Shown: piece by piece, positions 1 through 8,545 of the stretch
How the letters are laid out: every line of letters starts with the position of its first letter
Numbering within the stretch: the stretch's first letter is position 1
Assembly: GCF_964340395.1 (NCBI RefSeq)
Contig: NC_135566.1
Span: forward strand, 2,968,501 to 2,990,000
DNA from: Glandiceps talaboti
Taxonomy: Eukaryota > Hemichordata > Enteropneusta > Spengelidae
Reading direction: 5' to 3'
Length of the DNA stretch: 21,500 bases
Translations under genes and position numbers: made by a program
The notes under the pieces: generated by a model
Told to the model about the DNA's origin: nothing
Databases searched by the model: none
Seen by the model: the letters and a program-made list of their open reading frames with translations, nothing else

Positions 1-29
1 TGTTGTTTTATATACTGCTTTCCCATTCT

Positions 30-165
30 GTGCTCAAAGCGCTTTACAATTATTACCCCTGGCACGGATCTATAGCGGCACATCGGCCCTTTATACTTCC
101 TCAACTACCTGGGGAGCATACAATCCATTGCAGCCTTTATATACGTATACGTGCATTTTACCTAT
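30..165. repeat. Possible dispersed repeat fragment
   Basis: The stretch opens with a motif around AAAGCGCTTTACAATTATT and runs through a segment that stays open in one plus frame to about 370. The open frame has no initiation context and its translation is rich in aromatic and histidine residues with no domain I can name. The wording of the DNA resembles dispersed repeats I associate with marine invertebrate genomes, but that is a recollection and cannot be verified here. It could equally be intron or downstream sequence of the minus-strand gene that starts at 1142. A C10-type run near 266 is typical of the homopolymer tracts across the window. Confidence 0.25.
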
Positions 166-751
166 ACCCACCCAATTATATTCGTAACACTTGTCTTCAT
201 AGCATAGTATCATTATGCCTTCTGCAGTCTTTAATCTTCCAAGTCATAGAAGTTGCGCCTCACCCCCCCCCCAACACACATCCAAGACTGTTTCACTCCT
301 CATGGTCTGATTATATCATTAGGACTAGGTTCCTTTTACTATTTACTCGATTCGTTTATTTCTTGTTTTGACAAGAAGGAATTGACCTAACATCCCATTC
401 ATTTTAAGTGTAACGCCACATATATCGTATACTATGTGATTTGTAGTGTTTGCACTACTTGTTGTCAATAGCCAAACTATGAACATGATCAACATGATCA
501 ACAACTATATGTTTGCGTAGCACCCTTGAGGTACGCCACGCCACGTTCACACATTCTTTGTGTATTATTTCACAGTCCAATCCTGTGCGTGTTCGCATAT
601 ATCTCCATCTGAAATAAACTGATGAAGTGACGGGCAATCCGGTAATTTTCTTCATGATGTGTCTATCTAATACTGTATATTTACCTTGGGGAAATGTACT
701 GGATTAGGCTACGACTATATTTAACATGACTACCACATAGTAACTGCTTAC

Positions 752-1142
752 CTTTACAGTCGCCAATTATCAGCTGTTTCTCTGTAACATCACTTTTCTT
801 TTCCTGATCTTTTCCATCACTACCAGCCCTTGGTTTCTCATCATCTTTCTTATTTGTGTCTCTGTTAGAATTATTGACAAAATTTCTCAAGGGTTTGACA
901 GGGTTCAAGTGACTGGCTAGTTCTCGTTGTCCGACGTTCTTCTCATTTTGTTGACTATTCGTCCTAGGTTCGGATTGGTGCCCCCTTTCATACAGTTCAT
1001 TTGTTTCCATCTTTATCAGAGTTTGGTGATAACGCGCGGATAGAAATATGATTGGAGTCATCACAAGTATAACGGCAACTATCAAACGGTTAGCACACCT
1101 TCTGCGCCATACGCGGTGCAGTTTGGTGCTGAAGCTAGCCAT
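752..1142 (-). CDS. First coding exon of a probable type II membrane protein
   Basis: The exon gives 130 codons plus one base, ending at a strong donor (AAAG|GTAAGC, intron starts at 751, phase 1). I chose the ATG at 1142 because it has a good Kozak context (AGC ATG G) and an in-frame TAG lies upstream at 1170-1172 with no intervening ATG. Residues 1-18 are short and basic (a WRRRCANR stretch). Residues about 19-37 are a hydrophobic helix (LIVAVILVMTPIIFLSARY). From about residue 40 the chain is polar, low-complexity and rich in N, K, E, D and Q. Cytosolic basic tail, signal-anchor and unstructured stem is the usual N-terminal layout of Golgi glycosyltransferases, sulfotransferases and related type II enzymes, with the catalytic domain on later exons. 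That class is inference: no catalytic domain lies in this window, and the next exon would lie at lower coordinates, where I found none convincing. The frame runs open into the intron to 681, which does not argue against the donor. Confidence 0.55.
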
Positions 1143-1420
1143 GCTGTAGTACAAATAGCCGTCACTCTTCTAGTAGTACTAGTAGCGGTGTGCCCGTGTC
1201 ACGTGTTCAACCGGTTTATTTTTCAGTTCTGAATATTACAACTAACGTTGTCCAGTGTGTCACCTTTGTTTTACTGAAGTGTCGCCTATTGTGTGACAGT
1301 GTCCTTTAACATACATGGTCACACGCCGTTCAGTTCATTCTCATCTCAGAAGACGTCGTCGCCGCGCCGTACCGTCAACAGATCGACAAATCGTACTCCC
1401 ATCACGTCTGTTACACCGAA
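1143..1420 (-). promoter_or_regulatory. Possible 5' UTR/promoter region of the type II protein gene
   Basis: Upstream of the ATG, the stretch around 1348-1400 is richer in CpG than most of the window and contains a GACGTC core at about 1353, with a CACGTG E-box at about 1200. A CpG-bearing segment next to a first coding exon fits a promoter or 5' UTR. I see no clear TATA box or initiator, and a TACAG just before the ATG could also be a splice acceptor, which would put the true promoter further away. Low confidence. Confidence 0.25.
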
Positions 1421-3078
1421 ATGACTTATGAGTGTCAGGCTGCCGATGTGTAGAATTGTCCGTCTGTTCAACGTCAACAAACTCACCTTTACTCCGTAAT
1501 CAATCAGTCATACACGAACATAGTTGTATCATTCTACCGTAGTGTGTTGCGCTCCATTGACCAGCAATGCACAATTCAAAGATGATACGAGATGGACTGT
1601 GCAGATATCCTCGCTGTCAATTATTTATATTCAGAAAACACGAATCTCTTATGGTTTCACCAATCTCCGTCACTCGACCTCCTGCACAGGGAGCCTGGTT
1701 TAAAAGAAAACAATGAAATACGTTATATGTAAGAGGTCATGTTGTCACGCGCCTTATAATGTTGCACTCACTAGCTACGAGTACGCTCTTCGGGAGTCAT
1801 TCAATCACGTGACAATATTAAGATAAGCCGAACCATATAATTTATTTGTATTTCGAGACAAATAAAGAACAAACGAGGTCAACATTTGCATAACAAAAGA
1901 ATTCAATTTTAACAAGAGGTCATCACGTTAATACTTTCACCTTACTAGTATATGTAATAATAGGAATGGACTGTAATATTATATTATATTCATAAGTTAA
2001 AGTAGGCAAAGTAATGTAATACGAATATAAGCAAGATAGGAAATGACAGTTAAGACTGCGTCGCCATCCAGGTAATAATTCTTGTGATAGAATACAATCA
2101 GAATATCATGACCTCTACGCGTACAACAAGGAAATGATCGTAGTAGTTATAATTCACTGCTTTCACTAGAGAACTGTTTTTTCCTTCGCGACAAGCCCGC
2201 GTATTCACTGACATTTGATGTAAATTAGTGTTTTCATAGGATTAAATTTATCAGTCTTCCATAGGGGAAATACACACATCATTCATCGCAGGTTCAAGCA
2301 GCAGAAATAACCCTGTTTGTTATCTCATTCACATTCAACATGATATAGATGAATTGACTAAACCAGCATATATTACCGTCAGACTAAAAAATGGCTCATT
2401 TTGTCCCATTGTTATGTAAATGTGAATTATTGTTTTGGGTTTATTTTCATCAATCTCCAAACTGGCAAGCTAACGGTTAACAGATTTTTAATAAATCGAA
2501 CCACGGCACCCGTTCGACTAAAATTACCGAAGCAAGAGAAACAACGGCTTCGTTTTACAGTGATATTCCTTGTATAATATATCAACACATTTGAATTTAT
2601 ATGAAATTGTCTACAATGCATAAATCTTCCCAGATATCCCTGGAGTCACAGATGAAACGTTAAAATACAAGGAGCTAAACTAGGCACTGTCACACAACAA
2701 ACAAGGTGTCTGCCAAATCGATACTCAGGTGAATTTGGTTTTCAAATATTTTTTTCCTTCATGTATATACTAGAATGCATCATGTTAAATCATGATTACT
2801 ATAGTGAGCATTTAAAAAGGGAAATGGGTTTGTAACAAAACCCTTAACAGAACTTTCTATTTCAACTCACATCACCACTATAGAAAACATAGAATATAAA
2901 TCGAGGAATAACTGTGAAATACTAGATGTTGATTCTCTTTATAAAAAGACGCTAAAACATGAACCAACATGTACTGACCAATAAACAAGTCATACCTGCT
3001 ATGTACCATACAATCCTTCATATAAAACATTGGCACCAAAGAATTTGTTGCATGGCAAAGTTAATCTGTAAATTTAAG
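1421..3078. other. AT-rich non-coding stretch, no gene recognised
   Basis: All frames are broken by frequent stops. The longest open stretch, a 64-codon minus frame near 2427-2621, has no splice-site pair or recognisable motif. I see no tandem array, tRNA-like box or element terminus here. Confidence 0.5.
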
Positions 3079-3109
3079 TTTGACCTTGAAAATGAAGGTT
3101 AGGGTCAAA
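3079..3109. repeat. Quasi-palindromic 31-base repeat, copy 1
   Basis: The copy begins TTTGACCTTGAAAATGAAGG and ends GGGTCAAA, so the ends (TTTGACC/GGTCAAA) are inverted. It differs from copy 2 at 3208 by two bases. It contains TGACCTTGA, the reverse complement of the TCAAGGTCA half-site used by ERR/SF-1 type nuclear receptors. Repeats of this wording are, as far as I recall, frequent in lophotrochozoan and hemichordate DNA. Confidence 0.6.
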
Positions 3110-3207
3110 AGTCTGTCTAAATAGTAACCATACCACTAACAATATGGGTGCACACATTTGAATGGCGTCTCCGGATGAAACTTCAAAGTATATTGAACAA
3201 TTTACCA

Positions 3208-3238
3208 TTTGACCTTGAAGATGAAGGTCAGGGTCAAA
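3208..3238. repeat. Quasi-palindromic 31-base repeat, copy 2
   Basis: This has the same layout as the copy 129 bases upstream. The right arm reads AGGTCA-G-GGTCAA at 3225-3237, a direct repeat spaced by one base (DR1), and the left arm has TGACCTTGA at 3210-3218. The flanks of the two copies are not clearly alike, so they look like two insertions or a conserved core rather than a simple recent duplication. A 90-codon plus frame crosses this copy but shows no protein family. Confidence 0.6.
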
Positions 3239-3369
3239 GCTATAGTATCCAGTATTCAGTGGAAATACCTCAACACAGTGAGTCAGTTAGGTTGAAACAA
3301 ATCGTTGCCTTGCCCGACAAATATCTTTCTATTCAACGTTCCTCCATCTCTTTGTTTGGTGATAATCTA

Positions 3370-3409
3370 TTTGTTTGTTTGTTTGTTTGTTTGTTTGTTT
3401 GTTTGTTTG
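3370..3409. repeat. (TTTG)10 microsatellite
   Basis: There are ten exact TTTG units. On the minus strand this is a (CAAA)n tail directly after AAATAAAGT, so it is best read as the 3' tail of the retroelement that follows at 3410. Confidence 0.9.
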
Positions 3410-3475
3410 ACTTTATTTAAACTCGATAAATTGTTGAGCCAAAGGCTCTTCTAACACAATGTCGAGTAAGGGAAA
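3410..3475 (-). mobile_element. Probable 3' end of a non-LTR retroelement or SINE
   Basis: Read on the minus strand, the segment goes through GAGCCTTTGGCTC (an inverted repeat) to TTTAAATAAAGT and then straight into (CAAA)10. A short AATAAA-containing 3' UTR followed by a tandem tetranucleotide tail is characteristic of non-LTR elements and their SINEs. No coding remnant is seen upstream on the minus strand, so the copy is 5'-truncated or a SINE. The 5' boundary is not determined. Confidence 0.4.
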
Positions 3476-3650
3476 TTTACAATATTCACATTATCTGCTA
3501 ACATAATGGTAGCTAACACGAAGAAAATGTAGTAATTTTACTAGTTAGTAAGATAACTAAGTAAGGTTGTTGTCTACAAGGCGATAACATGTGACAATTT
3601 TGGTAGGATTTTTGTTGCCAGGCCGACCCTTTGTATTGTTTTAAATCACG

Positions 3651-3690
3651 TGGCTCCCATTTTATTTAGCTTCACTGTGAATGGGAGCCA
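3651..3690. repeat. Short inverted repeat (11-bp stem)
   Basis: TGGCTCCCATT at 3651-3661 pairs exactly with AATGGGAGCCA at 3680-3690 across an 18-base spacer. A looser outer pairing of ATTGTTT (about 3636) with AAACAAT (about 3690) extends it. It may be part of a decayed fold-back element. Confidence 0.55.
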
Positions 3691-4344
3691 AACAATGACA
3701 ACAATCAACCAATGACATGACTGAAAACCAAAAATATCTATTGACAGAGACAACACAAATTTGTTACGAGTTCAGGGAAATTCCATTACAATAACAATAA
3801 GGTCCACGCCAAAACATGCTATATGTGAACAAAATCTACAATAAGACAAGCGACCTATCAGTCAGAATAGCTCCGCTGGTTTTTTTTTTAATTTAATTTT
3901 TTATTTTGGTGACATGTAGAAGTGGTTCAGGTCTTCAGCTCTTCACTATGCAGTTTTGTTTTAGCGATGCAATAAAGTGGTTAGTGGTTTCATATGATGT
4001 CTCACTATAAAACACATTTTACACAGAAGTTGGTAATGTATTGTACTTTTATACCATAGTCACCATTTTATGACAAAAATCTACTGTTATGAAAAATTGC
4101 ACAAAATCTCAGAAAAAATGACTGGGAAATGCACACAAGAAAAAGAAAAAAAGAGGATTTTGAGGTTGGCTATAAATAATTCCAGTGTCTTACAGCTGTA
4201 ACCCTGGAAAATTTTAATGATGAATGAAATAAACTAGGGATCTAAAATAATTTTGAGGCAATTTGAATTTCAATTTTCTAACAAATTTACAAAGTCAACA
4301 ACATTCAACTTGTACTAGTTGTGGTAGATATATATAGGGAAGAC
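3691..4344. other. AT-rich spacer, no gene recognised
   Basis: This is non-coding with a T9 run near 3880 and scattered A/T runs. I see no element termini before the inverted repeat that opens at 4345. Confidence 0.5.
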
Positions 4345-4885
4345 ATGTATTAATCGCCATCTTAGTTTCCGTACGGCGACAATCTCAAGTACCCGGAAGA
4401 GAGTCATTCTCAGCCATACGTTACAGTGGTAACACTCGTTCATGTTCGGTTACCTTTCACAAAGAAAACACAACGAAATGGTTGAAATGATCTTTTTTTT
4501 ATTTCTTTTCATCACAACAACAAAATCTGCGTGATCAAAAGTGTTGTAAACTAAACCAGAAAGAATTATCGGACTGGCTAAACTTCCCGATGAACTGGAG
4601 TAAGGTCCTACTACTTCCAAGTAAGCCTCGATAGTACTATAGTACGTGAGAAAATCGTCTCAAACTAGCGATACAACTTTCAAAATATAACTTGACATGT
4701 CTTCATTTGTTAGAGTTATACAATTCAAGACGGGTTTTCACTCGAAAACAACAATTCTGTGAATAATGACACTCTGAACGCAGCGATTTCTCGGGCGATG
4801 TTACCACTGTAACGTATGGCTGACAACGACTTGCTTCCGGGTTAGTCCCTCGTGCATACGGGTGGATTGTCGGCGATTAATACAT
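4345..4885. mobile_element. Non-autonomous TIR element (MITE-like), 541 bases
   Basis: Both ends carry a long imperfect inverted repeat of roughly 90 bases. The outermost 14 bases match exactly (ATGTATTAATCGCC at 4345-4358 against 4872-4885), and an inner block of 22 bases also matches exactly (4412-4433 against 4800-4821, core CCATACGTTACAGTGG). ACCCGGAAG/CTTCCGGGT is shared in between. The interior has no reading frame of note, so the element is non-autonomous. Near the ends the sequence reads TA-TTAATCGCC and GGCGATTAA-TA, compatible with a TA target duplication (Tc1/mariner-like) or, alternatively, with TTAA as target (piggyBac-like). I cannot decide because the palindrome continues through the putative target site. 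Confidence 0.7.
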
Positions 4886-5770
4886 ACATCGTCTGATATT
4901 TTAATTCACAGTGTTTCTTGTGACCGGCGCCTGTCAGCAGACTCTGCCATTTTTTTTCATCATTCCATTGTATTTAAACCTTGTACTTGACATTTCGCAA
5001 TATTTATAATTCTCAACAAAATACCTCAACATGCCTCACTTCGCTCGTACTCAAAGCAGCCCCGCGCGGTATGATCACTGACACTGATGACATGATGAGA
5101 GAGAACCTTTTCGGATTTACATGTAAAACGGGGAAAGATACGCAAAACATAATGCAAAGTCTGAAGCCAAATTAAAGTTGTAATTATTTTAATTATTTTT
5201 ACTTGCCAAATATTTGCATTTTGGAAAGGCAAGACACGTTCATGTCGTTTAACTTTACATGTGAACTGTCGGCCATAACTTCAACCGCATGCCTGGCATG
5301 CCCTTCCTTACGCAAGTTGTCTGAATTCTGGTTCACTGTCATTCCAAATTGCACGACAATATAGAATTAACTACAAGTTACATGTTATCTGAAAACATCA
5401 CACTTTTATAGTGGGTCTGAAGTGTGATTTTAGTGAGTACCAAGAACGTCCTGTGTTGATACTCAAGATACTTGCTGTGGAAAATCGCTCGGTCAAATGA
5501 GGTCACCTACAGCTTCTGGTCGAATCAGGATAGAGTATGCAAATGAGGATGTTGCGGACTGGCTGATTATGTAGAAGGGTGCAGAATTGGATTTGAAGTT
5601 TACAACCCTGTTTCGAACAAACGCTTGTCATTTGGGCGCCCAATGCGTAGAATTATGACTATAGCACATATTACATTGCTTGTTTGACGTCAATAGTGTC
5701 TTTTGAAAAGTGGCAGTTTACTTAAAGTCTCGTCGACTGATTTCCAATATGGCGTCGGTCATTATGCTCA
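4886..5770. other. Non-coding stretch with small palindromes, no gene recognised
   Basis: Overlapping frames on both strands at 4981-5232 are short and lack splice signals. Visible small features are GCATGCC-T-GGCATGC at about 5288-5302, an octamer-like ATGCAAAT near 5538, and a TTGGGCGCCCAA palindrome near 5632. None sits in a context that assigns a role. Confidence 0.45.
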
Positions 5771-5784
5771 TTAACATATTCATT

Positions 5785-6195
5785 TTTTTTTCAAATTACA
5801 AAAAAAAAATCATAAAAAATAAAAATGAGGATGTGCTGACTTGAAATTAACAAATCTGAGTAAGCTACCCCCTGCGCATCAACACGCCAGATATCAAAGC
5901 AATCTAATAAGAGGTTTTCAAGGAGTTGATGAAAATGACATTTTATGAAAAAAAATCATAAAAAAATTGAAAATGGCACAGATCAACTTGGCATGAACAA
6001 ATCTGAATAGCCTCCCCCCAGGGAACATGCACACCAAATATCGAAGAATTCCGACTGTCACTTCCGGAGTAGATAGTAAAAATATAAAAGTTTGACGGAC
6101 ACCTATGATTCACTCTACTCTCTATACCTCAATACCCACCTATACCTAAAGCTACGCTTTCAGCTTTCGCTGACAGCGGAGCTAAAAAGGAGAAA
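5785..6195. repeat. Interspersed repeat with two ~147-base units and a terminal hairpin
   Basis: Two diverged units follow each other. Each begins with an A-rich AAATCATAAAAAA tract (about 5806 and 5953) and continues to ACAAATCTGA (about 5850 and 5997), a C-rich AGC-CCCC segment and a CACRCCARATATCRAAG block. The offset is about 147 bases. The right end has a hairpin at 6150-6183: AGCTACGCTTTCAGC, loop TTTC, then GCTGACAGCGGAGCT, with 13 of 15 positions pairing, followed by AAAAAGG. I recognise the style as a widespread short interspersed family of marine invertebrates, but cannot name the family. Confidence 0.6.
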
Positions 6196-7481
6196 AATGA
6201 GCATAAGCTTAATTTGAGTAAATGGTAATGTTTGTATAATTTGCTTACATTGTAGTAGGGACGTTTCAGTTTGTATAGCATATATTAATATACATGTCTG
6301 ACATGGATGATTTATCTAATTATAGTTATGACACCAATCAATAGTATAAAACACTGTCAAAATGTAAAGAGAATTTTCCTTTTTAACGAAATTATTTCCA
6401 CCGTGACGGCGGAACTTACTTAATAGCCTAGTCTATTTTAATATGTTCGTTTCATAACTACGTTATCATTGCCATATAAAGTTTATGTTTATTCTCCCAG
6501 CCAACCAACTCAGTCTAAAATATTCCGGCGTTGGTTACCATGTTAAGGGTTTCATAAAATAAACCATGTGTTGCACAGTCACCATGGAAACGAATAGTTT
6601 TGCAGTGGACGGGGGTTGCGTCACATCAACTGACGAAACCCGTACCTACATGATGATCGCTTTATCATTTTATCATTTGCTCCCCGTAAACAAGCAATCT
6701 TACGAGACCAGTATTAATTGATGACTGCAATAGAAACTAGTCTACATAATGAACTAATACAGCGTTTTTTATTAGCTTTTGATATTAGGATTTCCATTTT
6801 GATGACGGGCAGCGAACTCGGAATGTACAGAACAAGATGTTTATCACTCTTTTCCGATTTTCCATTTAAAATTTTCAATTTTCTCGCGAAATACAATAAC
6901 CATTTATCGATGCAGTACATGTACGATATTTCAGCTGTTTACTCGCTTGACGTTATTTTTTTTTCATTTCATATTTTGTATATCGTTTCAGAGGTTTTTG
7001 CTCATCAAGTTCCCTAAGGCTAATTGATAACTGGTCAATGATTTGTTTTACTATTCCAAATGAGGGAAGTGAATGTGTGGATGAACACAGACGCTCCTGA
7101 GCTCACTCATAATACTATTTTTCAGTAATAAAACTGTTTTCGATCAGGAAGTATAAACAGTTTTGACAAGAAAGGTGTTCGAGAACGTAAACCGACAACA
7201 TACATAATTGGATGATATGGTTCCTGGGTATTTTACCAATCCGGTCGAATCGCCACATAAATTCATGGCTATTACATGTGTTTATATGTTGTAGCCAACG
7301 TGACGGGACTGCAATAGCGAAACATTTTCAGAAGCAGACCGCCCTCACATTGCAAACAGAATCGAATACGAAGCACAGGTCGCATGTAACGTAGACAGCA
7401 AGCTATGATGTGTAATGCCGCCTTATCACCCTACGGCACTCTGAGCGGCGGAATGATATGTTGTATCTTGCAGCAGACTAA
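6196..7481. other. Mostly unique non-coding DNA
   Basis: Frames on both strands around 6714-7017 overlap each other and read like AT-rich chance ORFs without splice sites. The two RFX-like sites at 6534-6591 are listed separately. Nothing else is assignable. Confidence 0.45.
6534..6591. promoter_or_regulatory. Pair of RFX X-box-like motifs
   Basis: GTCACCATGGAAAC at 6578-6591 fits the RFX consensus GTNRCC-N2-RGNAAC at every fixed position. GTTACCATGTTAAG at 6534-6547 is a weaker version with a good left half-site. They are 44 bases apart. X-boxes regulate cilium genes in animals, but no candidate target exon is next to them, so function is unproven. Confidence 0.3.
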
Positions 7482-7672
7482 TCAATCACTTATTGATTTA
7501 TCATAAAAGTTCCTAGCTTGTGTACTGCCATCTTGCGACCAGTTGAGAAAAACAGACTGTAACGCAAGGCACACAATTTCAGATAACTTTACTCTTTGTC
7601 TTACCAATTTAGGTGTTCTTATCTCAATCATTACCTTATCACATTTACACATGACTGACTTCCTACATACAG

Positions 7673-7844
7673 CAGTACCGTAGCCAGTGGGGGGGGGCAG
7701 CTGCCCCCCCCCCCCCCCCCCGCAGGTAGATACCACCAGGTCATACCATACATTGTAATACAAAGCAATACAAATTCAAAATGCATGATTGCACCAAGAC
7801 AAAGTTTCCCCCCCCCCCGGCAATTTGGTCAGGCCACGGCCCTG
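7673..7844. mobile_element. GC-homopolymer MITE-like element (hAT-style ends)
   Basis: The left end reads CAGTACCGTAGCC and then a G9 run. The right end read on the minus strand is CAGGGCCGTGGCC, followed after a gap by a G10 run. Ten of the first 13 bases match. CAG-starting ends with a CCGTAGCC core resemble hAT terminal repeats. A CAGCTG then C18 run (7698-7721) sits just inside the left end. I see no convincing 8-base target duplication, so either the element is degraded or the two ends belong to different insertions. The interior carries one copy of the 47-base direct repeat. Confidence 0.35.
7734..7780. repeat. 47-base exact direct repeat, copy 1
   Basis: It is identical over 47 bases to 8113-8159, starting CACCAGGTCATACC and ending AATTCAAA. 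Similarity stops abruptly on both sides. Confidence 0.9.
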
Positions 7845-7983
7845 TACACATCATGCAGTACAGCATCCAATGACCTCTGACACGACAAACACGAGGGTGA
7901 CATTGATAAATGATCAATAGATCTAGACTCGATAACATTAACAAACCGACCTTGGAATAGCTGGAATTAACAACATTCTTTAC

Positions 7984-8097
7984 CTCCGTTGACGCAAATT
8001 CACCAATGTATTGTGCTGGTTTATGTGGTTCACAAATGTACATACATACTGTGTACGTCAGCATACATCCAACGAGTCCAAGGACATCAAATAAAAG
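7984..8097 (-). CDS. Weak candidate exon, hydrophobic segment
   Basis: Read on the minus strand, this encodes a hydrophobic stretch (LLFDVLGLVGCMLTYTVCMY) followed by a polar tail ending ASTE. It finishes at a good donor (GGAG|GTAAAG, intron start 7983). No satisfactory acceptor or in-frame ATG lies just upstream, and the frame stays open beyond the donor, so it may be a chance ORF. It lies inside the interval between the two 47-base direct repeats, which adds to the doubt. No family is recognised, and the upstream limit given is approximate. Confidence 0.2.
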
Positions 8098-8112
8098 GGT
8101 GTGGTTTGTATA

Positions 8113-8159
8113 CACCAGGTCATACCATACATTGTAATACAAAGCAATACAAATTCAAA
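8113..8159. repeat. 47-base exact direct repeat, copy 2
   Basis: This is the second perfect copy of the sequence at 7734-7780, 379 bases downstream. The interval between copies is 332 bases. It is either an unusually long target-site duplication around an insertion, or a small templated duplication. Confidence 0.9.
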
Positions 8160-8274
8160 CGTTACAATACTTAAACAAAAGTGTTTTCCATCGAATGAAA
8201 AATGGAAATTTTTCTTTGGGTATCACACAACATACTCTGTAACATATGACATCCGTGCCGCATTATTAGTCAGC

Positions 8275-8545
8275 ACTGACGAAGCCTGATAGGACTGAAC
8301 AACACGACGGCACTTACTGTCTACACAGAATCCAACATATCCAGCAATGACCACGTGTACATTTGTTTGGTTTGTCTTGTAAAAACGCCTCGGGTCTGTG
8401 CTCTGCAGGTTGCCGAACAAAAAGCCGAAGGATGAGAGTACTCGGGCGCATGAAGCGTAAATGGCCCTATGAGCACCTTTGGTACAATGCAACCTTTGGT
8501 CGGCTGTGTCGACGGTTTAAAAGAATAGACTACTGTGCGATTGAT
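8275..8545. CDS. GC-richer segment, candidate exon of uncertain strand
   Basis: Composition rises here and both strands offer exon-like signals. On the plus strand, a pyrimidine-rich acceptor (TCTGTGCTCTGCAG at about 8396-8409) precedes open frames. One gives a short lysine-rich C-terminal-looking tail ending near 8460, another runs to a TAA near 8554. On the minus strand, an acceptor (GGCAACCTGCAG) opens a frame of about 30 codons containing VHVVIAGYVGFCVD and ending at a GTAAGT donor near 8309. The two readings are mutually exclusive and neither resembles a family I know. It may be an exon, an exon fossil or chance. Confidence 0.2.

Noticed and set aside
3-371. 122-codon plus frame at the window start
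   Set aside because: It has no start context, splice sites or domain. It is more likely repeat-derived sequence.
455-655. 66-codon minus frame, possible second exon of the type II protein gene
   Set aside because: An acceptor-like TTTCAG exists, but in the phase required by the donor at 752 the frame stops after about 14 codons. It is not a convincing continuation.
2427-2621. tRNA-like GGTTCGA string on the minus strand near 2500
   Set aside because: No matching cloverleaf arms or complete B-box consensus could be built around it.
5632-5645. GGGCGCCC palindrome as an E2F site
   Set aside because: The spacing has an extra G compared with the E2F consensus, so it is only a short palindrome.
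7482-7556. Minus-strand terminal-exon-like stretch after a GTTACAG acceptor
   Set aside because: It has only 24 codons before the stop, no family signal and no linked upstream exon. Left as possible chance.
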